Below, piece after piece: positions 55,495 through 64,000 of a stretch of DNA of 64,000 bases. The number at the start of each line of letters is the position of its first letter. Within the stretch, counting starts at the first letter, position 1. The position numbers were made by a program, and so were the translations under genes. Under the pieces are notes generated by a model. The model saw only the letters and a list, made by a program, of their open reading frames with translations, was not told where the DNA came from and did not search any database. Origin of the DNA: Okapia johnstoni (taxonomy: Eukaryota > Chordata > Mammalia > Artiodactyla > Giraffidae); NCBI GenBank assembly GCA_024291935.2, contig CM044309.1, positions 1,798,001 to 1,862,000 of the forward strand, written 5' to 3'.

Positions 55495-57607
55495 TGCCAA
55501 ATTCAGACTTAAATTGAAGAAAGTAAGGAAAACCTCTAGGCCATTCAGATATGACCTAAATCAAATCCCTTACGATGATACAGTGAAAGTGACAAATAGA
55601 TGAAAGGGATTAGATCTGATAGAGTGCCTGAAGAAGTGCTGCTTGAGGTTCCTAACACTGTACAGGAGGCGGTGATAAAAACCATTCCCAAGAAAAAGAC
55701 ATGCAAAAAGGCAAAATGGTTGTCTGAGGCGGTAATGCAAACGGCTGAGAAAAGAAGAGAAGCAAAAGACAAAGCAAAAAGAAAGATACACCCATCTGAA
55801 TGCAGAGTTCCTAAGAACAGCAAGGAGGGATAAGAAAGCTTCCTAAATGAGCAACGCAAAGAAGCAGAGGAAAACAATAGAATGGGAAAGACTAGAGAGC
55901 TCTTCAAGAAATTTAGAAATACCAAGGGAAAATTTCATGCAAAGATGGGCACAAAAAAGGGCAGAAATGGTATGGACCTAACAGAAGCAGAAGCTATTAA
56001 TGGAAGTGGCAAGACTACACAGAAGAGCTGTGCAAAAAAGATCTTAACAACCCAGACAATCATGATGGTGTGATCACTCACCTCGAGGCAGACATCCTGG
56101 AATACGAAGTCAAGTGGGCCTTAGGAAACATCACTACGAACAAGGCTAGTGGAGGTGATGGAATTCTAGTTGAGCTCTTTCAAATCCTAAAACATGATGC
56201 TGTGAAAGTGGTGCACTCACTATGCCAGTAAATTTGGAACACTCAGCAGGGGTCAGAGGACTGGAAGAGGTCAGTTTTCATTCCAATCCCAAAGAAAGGC
56301 AATGCCAAAGAACAGTCAAACTACTGCACAATTGCACTCATCTCACACGCTAGCAAAGTCATGCTCCACATTCTCCAAGTTAGGCTTCAACAGTATGTGA
56401 ACCATGAGCTTCCAGATGTTCAAGTTTGATGTAGAAAAGGCACAGGAACCAGAGATTAAGTTACCAACATCCGTTGGATGATAGAAAAAGTAAGAGAATT
56501 CCAGAGAAACATCTACTTCTGTTTCATTGACTATGGTAACTTTTGACTGTGTGGATCACAACAAACTGGAAAATTCTTAAAGAAATAGGAATACCAGACC
56601 ACCTTACCTGCCTCCTGAGAAATCTGTAGAAGAGTTAAGAAGAAACGGTTAGAACTGGACATAGAACAAAGGATTGGTTCCAAATTGGGAAAGGAGTACG
56701 TCAAGGCTGTATATTGTCACCCTGCTTACTTAACTTATATGCAGAGTACATCATGAGAAATGCTGGGCTGGATGAAGCACAAACTGGAATCAAGATTGAC
56801 AGGAGAAATATCAATAACCTCAGATATGCAGATGACACCACCCTTATGGCAGACAATGAAGAAGATGTAAAGAGACTCTTGATGAAATTGAAAAGGAGAG
56901 TGAAAAAGCTGGCTTAAAACTCAACATTCAGAAAACGTAGATTATGGCATCTGGTCCCATCACTTCATGGCGAATAGATGGGGAAACAATGGAAACAGTG
57001 GCTGACTTTATTTTTCTGGGCGCCAAAATCACTGCAGATGGTGACTAGAGCCATGGAATTAAGTGACGCTTGCTTCTTGGAAGGAAAGCTTTGACCAACC
57101 TAGAGAGCATAAAAAAAGCAGAGACATAGCTTTGCCAACAAAGGTCCATCTAGTCAAAGCTATGGTTTTTCCAGTAGTCGTGTATGGATGTGAGAGTTGG
57201 ACCATAAAGAAAGCTGAGCGCCAAAGAATTGATGCCTTTGAACTGTGTTGTTGGAGAAGACTCTTGAGAATCCCTTGGACTGCAAGGAGAGCCAACCAGT
57301 CCATCCTAAAGGAGATCAGTCCTGGGTGTTCATTGGAAGGACTGAAGCTGAAACTGAATCTCCAATACTTTGATCACCAGATGGGGGAAAGCTGACTCAC
57401 TAAAATAGACTCTGATGCTGGGAAAGATTGAAGGCAGGAGGAGAAGGGAACAACAGAGGATGAGATGGTTGGATGGCATCACCGACTCAATGGACACGAG
57501 TTTGAGTAAGCTCTGGGAGTTGGTGATGGACAGGGAGGCCTGGAGTGCTGCTGTCCATGGGGTCACAAAGAGGGGACATGACTGTGCAACTGAACTGAAC
57601 TGAACTA
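55495..57607 (+). mobile_element. BovB LINE, longest copy (2.1 kb)
   Basis: Starts in the segment between endonuclease and RT (taaattgaagaaagtaagga, ctaggccattcagatatgac) and reaches the 3' terminus with three ACTGA-type tail units (57588-57607). About two thirds of the full element; the N-terminal AP-endonuclease is missing. Confidence 0.96.
55600..57570 (+). pseudogene. BovB ORF2 remnant
   Basis: Open pieces: 55600-55833 (basic linker, KTIPKKKTCKKAKWLSEA), 55882-56073 (MGKTRELFKKFRNTKG), 56714-56917 (RT palm, RYADD at 56822-56836), 57063-57395 (VVYGCESWTIKKAE, RRLLRIPWTARR) and 57415-57603 ([14 protein letters not shown], up to the natural end). Indels near 55830, 56530-56640, 56910 and 57390 and several stops inactivate it. 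It holds the most complete ORF of the BovB copies here. Confidence 0.93.
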
Positions 57608-57629
57608 TTTGTTAATGTGTCCTTAATGC

Positions 57630-57846
57630 TATGCTGTGCTGTGCTTAGTTGCTGAGTCATGTCCGACTCTGTGGGACCTCATGAATTTTAGCTTTCCAGG
57701 CTCCTCTGTCCATGAGAATTCTCCAGACAAGAAGACTGGAGTGGGTCACCATGCCCTCCTCCAGGGGATCTTCCCAACCCAGTTATCCAACCCAAGTCTC
57801 CTGCATTGCAGGTGGATTCTTTACAATCTGAGTCACCAGGGAAGCC
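57630..57846 (-). mobile_element. Bov-tA SINE, near full length
   Basis: From atgctgtgctgtgcttagtt to gagtcaccagggaagcc. It lies 20 bp after the BovB tail. Confidence 0.93.
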
Positions 57847-57969
57847 ATTTCTTAATTCAAAGGGGAGTCATTTTTGTGAGCAACACATCAACTTTGCTAA
57901 AAATAAAAAGCTGAATACTGTGTCCGTAAGGTATTATAATGGAAAATATGTACTGATTTTTTTTTCAAA

Positions 57970-58300
57970 TAAGAATTTAAACAACTGCTATATGCCAGGC
58001 ATTTTTAACATGCTGGAGCATGCATGTTTGCTTAGTTGCTTCAGTCATGTTGGACTCTGCAACCTTATGGAATGTAGCCTGTCAGGCTCCTCTGTCCTTG
58101 ATAATTCCCCAGGCAAGAATACTGGAGTGGGTTTCCATGCCCTTCTCCAGGGGTTCTTCCCAACCCAGGGATGGAATCTGTCCCTCTTCTGTCTCTTACA
58201 TTGGCAGCCAGGTTCCTTATCTCTGTCCCGACCTGGGAAGCCCCCCACTGGAGATACAGTCATAAAGAAAACAAGCAAAATATCCTGCCTTCAATTTTAC
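57970..58300 (+). repeat. Ancient mammalian repeat split by a SINE
   Basis: ctatatgccaggcattttta before the SINE and actggagatacagtcataaa, gcaaaatatcctgccttc after it are consecutive parts of a common old repeat. Family not named. Confidence 0.5.
58018..58245 (-). mobile_element. Bov-tA SINE inside an ancient repeat
   Basis: From gagcatgcatgtttgcttag to cgacctgggaagcccc. The 165-codon + strand frame 57806-58303 spans two SINEs and is spurious. Confidence 0.93.
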
Positions 58301-58588
58301 TAGTTGTTTATGGGCCTATGAAAACTTGTACAAGATCAAAAAAAATGTGAATGCTGAGGGACGCTTAGCAAGTAACATAATTAGGTAAACAAGCCAGGGT
58401 TAAAATAGTGGGGAATGGTAAAGCCTATCATGAACTGGATTGTGCATAGCCAGCCCAGAGCGTTCTGCATTTCATTTCTTTCAATTGCTCTACCAGCCAA
58501 TGAAATGTGCTCCTTTTAGGATAAGGCAGATTTCACCTTTCTCCAAGAACCTTAAGAGTTAATTAGTACTTTAAATCATCCATCCTTT

Positions 58589-58803
58589 GGGGCTTCCCTG
58601 GCCGCTCAGACAGTAAAGAATATGCCTGCAATGCGGGAGACCTAGGTTTGATCCCTGGGTTGGAAAGATCCCCTGGAGGAGGAAATGGCAAGCCACTCAA
58701 GTATTCTTGTCTGGAGAATTCCATGGACAGAGGAGCCTGGTGGGCTACAGTCCATGGGTTTGCATGGGTTTGCATGACTGAGCAACTAACACTTAACACT
58801 TTT
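58589..58803 (+). mobile_element. Bov-tA SINE
   Basis: From tggggcttccctggccgctc to gagcaactaacacttaacac. Near the end gggtttgcatgggtttgcat is a 10-bp local duplication. Confidence 0.93.
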
Positions 58804-59224
58804 CTTTGTTTATACTTGATACACTACAATGTATGCTACAAAAAGTCAATCAGAATTTGCTTTGATCCCTCTAGGGTGAGAATCGCTACCTGTTGTGTTA
58901 ATACATTCTTTATGGTTGGCCCTGACCTCATAAAGGTCCATCCCTTTTAATTCATTTCTGTGTCTATAAGAAACACAAATGTCTGAGGCTAAATCACATC
59001 AAAGTCAGCCAGAAAACAATCAATTAACAAATATTTCCTAGTATTGTTTATATATTATTCCAGGGCTAAACAGAAAGAAGTGCAAATATCTGTATGAGTG
59101 GACAGGGCTAACACTGATGAAAAGCAAATAAGTACTAGAGACTCTGTATAAATCATTATAGGTTCAATAAGTATTAGAGCTAGGATATAACATTCATAAG
59201 ACTGTTATAAAGGTGAAGCAGAGC
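58804..59224. other. Single-copy stretch, nothing recognised
   Basis: No gene or transposon recognised before the ancient L1. Confidence 0.5.
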
Positions 59225-60049
59225 TTCCACATGTGTTACCACATAGTGTTTGTCTTCGTCTGACTTATTTCACTTAGCATAATGCCTTCACATCTTCTTT
59301 ATCCACTTAACCATAGGCAGGTAAGGTTGTTTCCAAATCTTGTTTATTGTAAATAATGCAGTAATAAACATGGGAGAGGAGATGTCTCTTTGAGATCCAT
59401 ATTTCATTTCCTTTGAATATATATCTCAAAGTGGAATTGCTGGATCATAAGGCATTTCTATTCCTAGTTATTCTGAGAAACTTCCATACTGTTTCCACAG
59501 TAGCTGTTCCAATTTATATTCCCACCAGTGGTGCACAAAGGTAAACTTTTTTTCCACATCCTCAGGTGTCTGATTTTTCTGCTATTGAATTTTTAAAGTT
59601 TCTTGAACATTTTGAATATTAAGGACCCTATCTAATAACTGTTTTGCAATTTTTTCTTTCATTCTGTAGTTTGCCTTTTTATTTTGTTGTCTCTTTTGCA
59701 GCACAGACGCTTCTAAATGTCATGTGCTTCCTGTTTGTTTTTCCTTTTGCTGCAAGTGTTTTTGATGTCATATTCAAAAGATTAACATATCTATGATACC
59801 CTATTTCACGTTAACAACAACTTAAGTTTGATCTTATTCTAAAGGTCTGCATTTTTATTCTCCTTTTTCACATATTTTTGATGTCATAGTTTTTCTTTCA
59901 TCTTTTATATCTTTTAATTATTATCTTTATAGCTATTTTTACTATTTTTAGCTTTTAACACTCACACTAGTTTTATAAAAGTGATCTACACATTATCTTT
60001 ACTCTATATTTACCTTTCCAGTGAGATTTATTCTTTCACATGTTTTCTT

Positions 60050-60880
60050 GTTACTAAGTAGCATCTTTTCAGCTTAAAGAATCCCATTTAACGTTTCTTG
60101 TAAGGGCAATTTAGTGGTGATAAACTCCTCTAGCTTTTGTTTCTCTGGAAAATTCTTTGTTTTACTTTTAATTCTGAATGATAAAACTGAGCAGAATATT
60201 CTTGTTTGGAGGAGTTTTCAGCACTTTGAATATATCACGTTGCTTCTAGCCTGCAATGTTTCTGCTGTAAAATCTGTTGATGGTCTTATGGGGGTTGCTT
60301 TGTATATAACAGATTATGTTTCTATTGCTGCTTTTAGGATACTGTCCTTATCTTTAATTTTCAACATTTTAATTCTAATGAGTTAATTAAAATTCATCCC
60401 AAGTTCATCTTGTTTGGGACCTCTGGACTTCCTGGATCTGCTTGTCTATTTTCTTTCCCTGATTAGGGAAATTTTCAGTCATAATTTCTTCAAATAATTT
60501 TTCTCTTATTTTCTGTCTCTCTTCTCCTTCTAGGTCCCCTGTAATAATATGAATTCTGGTCTATTTGATGTTGTCCTACAAATCCCTAAAGCTATGTTCA
60601 CTTTTTATCAGTTTTTCCCTTTTTACTGTTCTGATTGGATGAGTTTCACTGCCTTATCTTTGAGTTCACTGGTCCTTTCTCCTGCTTCACCTAGTCTGAT
60701 ATTGATTCCTTCTAGTGTATTTTTCAGTTCAGTTGTTATATTCTTCAGCTCTGTGATTTATAGTTAATAGTTTCTTCTATTTTTTTCTGTCTTTTTGTTG
60801 AAGTTTTCACTGTGTTCATTCACTCTTCTCCCAAGCTTGGTAAGCACTCTTATTACCATTATTGTAAAGTAGAGAATTTA
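60050..60880 (-). pseudogene. L1 ORF1 (RNA-binding protein) remnant
   Basis: Minus-strand translation gives the ORF1p core (LFEEIMTENFPN near 60450-60490, then QIQEVQRS) and the C-terminal domain (KATPIRPSTDFTAETLQARR near 60240-60300, EKQKLEEFITT near 60120-60150). Stops and frameshifts interrupt it. ORF1p is the trimeric chaperone of the L1 particle; this copy is dead. Confidence 0.78.
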
Positions 60881-61242
60881 TCAAGTAGTTAATTATCTGT
60901 TTCATTAAGGTTCTTTTTTTTTTTTCCTAAGGTTTCATCTCATTGTTGTTTATTTTTTCCCTTTGGAAGATATTCTTTTGTTCCTTCATTTTGGTTGACT
61001 ATCTGTATTTGATTTCTGTGCCATAGTTGAAACAACTAGCTCTCTCAGTCTTGAAGGAACACCGCCCTAACTTTTGGTTGTCTCTCAAACTTTTGTGACT
61101 TTCCAAGAAGCCTATTATATTTTTTAATAGCTCCCAGTAGTTGAGGGTGTATTGCAAATTATCATTGCCTCAAAGAGGAGGATCTCAGTTAGATTCAAGC
61201 CAATTCAGGCAACCACTTTTAAAGTGTGTAAATATATACAGT

Positions 61243-62480
61243 CCTGTGGGCCTGCAAGCATAAGGCTTGCCGAACTCCATCGCCAGGTGATCTGGAGGTA
61301 TCCCCTTAGTGGGAGTCACAAAATTTGGAGCTCCAGAGAAATGTATAAAACCCTTCTCTGAAAAATAATGGTGAGCTCTAGTGAGGCAAAGGGGAGCACA
61401 GAGAGGGCATCCATCAGCCTTCTTTACCCGAGACCACTGCTAAAGGCGCTTATTTGCATTCCAGACTGCTCTTCAGACCAAGGAACCTGGATAAGAAACT
61501 AGGCCTCCTTCACAGAAAGAGTAGGGGTGGATTTCAACAGGCTATCTATGAAGTGCCCTGTGAGCGGTAGCCTGTGAAGAGCTGTCTCTCTGATTGTTAT
61601 AGCTCAGGAACACAAACCACCCTTGCCACCAGAGCCAGGCAATCAAGAGACCTCCCTGGATGACAGCTGCAAAACCCGGGGCAGCAGCTATAAAAGTTAA
61701 GCCACCAGAAAAATGAAGAGCTCCCCTCCAGGAGACACAGGTGCTCTGGAATGCAGCGGAGGGAGAATGTGACCATAGCGCCAACAGTCTGAGCCTCTGG
61801 GAAATATTGCAGTGGACCTTAGATGCTTGTTTAATAAGAAGCCTACTCCTCAGGCTGAAGCTATGCTAATGAGCTAACAGGCCTCTGTCACAGAAAGACT
61901 GAACTTCTGGGTCTACTGCCTCTGGTACATAAGGGCTAGGTAGCTATTTAAAAACTCTTTATCTGTTGGTCATGATCTTGTAGGCCCCATGACTACAAGC
62001 CCTGCTGACCACAGAGCCAGGTTATGTATAGGTGTCCTCTGGTAGCAGTCAAAAATTGGGGCATAGACAAGGGTACAAGCTCCGTTCTAGGAGTTACTGG
62101 TGAACTAGAGTGAGACAGATGAAGAGTGCATGATGTCCACCAACCTATGTTCCTTGAGAGTGGTTCTGTAGCTTCCTAGACCTGTACCAAACCTGAAGGC
62201 TGCCCCTTAGGTCAAAGATCCAATAGGCCTCCCTCACAGAAAGACTGTGTTTCAGCCTTCTCTTTGTGTAGTGTCTTGGGAGTGAAAGCCTGCCAAGAAA
62301 TCTCTGATTGTCACAGTCCCGTGGGACCCAGGAATACCAGCTCCCCTGGCATCCAGAGCCAGGTGACCGAGGATGTCTCCCGGGTGACAGCCACCAAAAT
62401 CAAGGACCCAGATGCTTGTCAGAGCTCCCTTCCAGGAGACATGTTCTCTGGAGCACTGCAGAGGTAAAACATGAAAATGT
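61243..62480 (-). repeat. Four tandem diverged units upstream of L1 ORF1
   Basis: Units of about 340-380 bp share gccagg-centred blocks at 61282, 61634, about 62016 and 62358, and aggcctc-n-tcacagaaag blocks at 61501, 61879 and 62225. This is the layout of a monomeric L1 5' UTR, in antisense. Confidence 0.72.
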
Positions 62481-62664
62481 CACCCGCTGGCTGTAGCAAG
62501 CCAAAAGAGAAGCACAGATATGGTGCCTGCTGCAAAGAGAACCCCCCAAAATAGAAGAAATAATCAAGAAAAGGTCTAGATGGAGGCTGGGGAAGAGACA
62601 AACACAGCACTTGGTGACTAGAGTAAGGCAGCGGCGGAGCCCAAGGGCTGAGCCTGAAGAAAAC

Positions 62665-62780
62665 AAAATGGCGCCCCCTGGTGAGACGAAGGAGCGGGGC
62701 GGCACTAAGATGGCCGCTGCAGTCTCCGTTCCCGGAGAGGGATCCGGGGGTCCCCCAGTGAGTACTAAACAAGATGGCGA
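62665..62780. promoter_or_regulatory. Three YY1-type ATGG motifs in GC-rich DNA
   Basis: aaaatggcgc (62665-62674), aagatggccgc (62707-62717) and aagatggcga (62771-62780) match the YY1 core (AAnATGGC) on the + strand. They lie at the expected 5' end of the antisense L1 in a CpG-rich patch. Whether they bind anything today is unknown. Confidence 0.5.
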
Positions 62781-62960
62781 CCCCTCCGGCCATGCTTTAA
62801 TGTAAGCAAATGAGCCTCTTTCACTTGCAGTCTGTGTACAGTTGGCTGCCTTTGAGCTGGGAGCTGCGCCCCGCATGGGTGCGGCCGAACTCAGGAGCTT
62901 CCTTTAAACCAGCCAACAAATCTCTCCCAGTGGGAGCTGAGGTCTGGCCAGGGAGGTCAA

Positions 62961-63939
62961 GGCACACTTCCCGTTTCCCCTTCTCCTGACTCTGAACCTA
63001 TGAAGTTTTCTTGGTAGCTTTCTCCATCTCGTCTTGTCTGTTTTTCCATACTGCTCAAAGTGGCATTTCACATGTCATCCTCTTAGGGCACACGTGAAGC
63101 AGAGAGAGAGAAGCTGATTGAGACTTACGGAACTAAGGTTTACAAAGTGTGCTATGCTTTTTACATCAATCTGCCATAATATGAATTGATACAATAAGGC
63201 AAGAACTAGCTTGGCAAGCTTTGCCAAACTCCCAGGAATTTCTGAATATATCACAATTTCAATAAATTTACATCTTTTTTATTTCCTATAACAAGATTTT
63301 AGCCTTATAAATGCATTGCAAGTTTGGAGTTTTCACTGCAAATTCTTTGTGCTTATTTTGTTTATACCTGCTTATTTGCTGCTTTTGGATATAAGACACG
63401 TAGTCTCAAGAGCAGAGATTTTATATATCATAAGTCTAAGACCTCTACCTCCTGAAACAGTGTTCAAGGATTTTAGACATTCAATTGTTATGGAAAAAAA
63501 TGAATAAACTAAGAAAATTGTCAGAGATCTTCAACAAATAGCAACCACTTTTCACATCAAGATTTCTAAAATAAGAGAAAAATAAAATGATTAATCTGGA
63601 ACTTTTGGTCTCATTCAAAATGTTCCGCATTAATCTGTCCTAAAGAGCTAAAAGTGCCCTGTTAATATCCAGAAGCAGCTTTTTGTCAGAGCATTGAAAA
63701 GCTGAATAACTTCAACATATTAATTCTAGAACGCATTGATATCAAGTCATCCCTAAAGTAGCCATTGCTTTGAGCCCCTTTTTCATCTGCAAAATTTATT
63801 TGCTTTTAAGGTATCGTTTCTTTCTAAAGTGTTTTAATATTACAAGTGAAGGCCTATATTAGTTGCCATATGAATAAGGGCTCAAAAGAAAATTAGCTTT
63901 GGTCTTATGAATGGAGAGAATTTAAGTGTTTATTTGTAT
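62961..63939. other. Single-copy stretch, no gene seen
   Basis: About 1 kb without a recognised transposon. The frame at 63316-63507 (63 codons) has no domain. Confidence 0.5.
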
Positions 63940-64000
63940 TCTTATCCTAACATAGTGACTGGTACATAGCGCACAGTAGTCGTTCATAAATACAGGACGT
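63940..64000 (+). repeat. MIR-type 3' segment at the window edge
   Basis: catagtgactggtacatagc and gcacagtagtcgttcataaa resemble the MIR end. Cut by the window end. Confidence 0.55.

Larger units (their letters stand above)
59225..62960 (-). mobile_element. Ancient L1 (antisense): ORF2 end, ORF1 and upstream region
   Basis: Read on the minus strand from right to left: a tandem upstream region (about 61.2-62.9 kb), ORF1 (60.05-60.88 kb) and, after a deletion, the end of ORF2 (59.22-59.80 kb; + strand tctgacttatttcacttagc, gtggaattgctggatcataa). Nearly all of ORF2 is gone. A HAL1-type ORF1-only element beside a separate L1 piece is an alternative. The right edge is uncertain. Confidence 0.68.

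Noticed and set aside
62400..62876. 158-codon minus-strand frame in GC-rich DNA
   Set aside because: It lies in the upstream region of an ancient antisense L1, overlaps a second open frame on the same strand, and has GC-driven composition with no domain.

Overview
This is ruminant nuclear DNA (cattle, sheep, goat or a relative). The evidence is the repeat set: about 27 tRNA-headed Bov-tA/Bov-A SINEs, five CHR-type SINEs, eight BovB (RTE) LINE pieces and L1 pieces with the bovine-type 3' UTR. BovB together with Bov-tA/Bov-A2 is a ruminant signature. The species cannot be fixed from the window.

I found no protein-coding gene, no convincing exon and no tRNA, rRNA or CRISPR array. Every open frame is short (longest 208 codons). 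The long ones are antisense readings of BovB or L1, readings through GC-rich SINEs, or decayed transposon frames. The window looks like AT-rich intergenic or deep intronic sequence made of single-copy stretches with repeat islands between them.

Layout. 1-9.9 kb: single-copy DNA with scattered SINEs, a MER5-type DNA transposon split by a SINE, an L1 3' end split by a Bov-A2 dimer, and two SINE-free AT-rich blocks (about 5.1-6.3 and 8.7-9.2 kb) that look like non-coding regulatory sequence. 9.9-10.4 kb: a CpG-dense pocket with a 23-bp tandem duplication and a TATA-like box. 10.5-12 kb: decayed BovB. 13.7-18.4 kb: old antisense L1 ends. 18.6-23.3 kb: a CHR SINE with an internal minisatellite, then a clean nest in which an L1 sits inside a Bov-tA with a 15-bp target duplication. 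23.3-34 kb: mostly single-copy, with MIRs, SINEs, a possible retroposed 3' end with polyA, and a 44-bp L1 insertion. 34-37.7 kb: dense SINE/BovB cluster. 40-41.3 kb: an inverted (twin-primed type) L1 next to a 157-bp MITE with TIRs and TA flanks. 42-43.3 kb: BovB. 44.7-46.2 kb: ancient repeats. 46.2-49.5 kb: the longest stretch with no recognised repeat. 49.5-53 kb: a stack of L1 in L1, BovB, and an L1 3' end with a SINE. 53.1-54 kb: a long quasi-palindrome (two arms of about 398 bp, 61-bp loop holding a SINE tail), the most unusual structure here. 55.5-57.6 kb: the longest BovB. 59.2-63 kb: an ancient antisense L1 with ORF2 and ORF1 remnants and a tandemly repeated upstream region ending in ATGG motifs.

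There are no genes acting together. The history is layered retrotransposition, and the order of several insertions can be read from nesting and target-site duplications. Family names come from pattern recognition by eye; boundaries are generally good to about 5-20 bp, exact where a target duplication is given.
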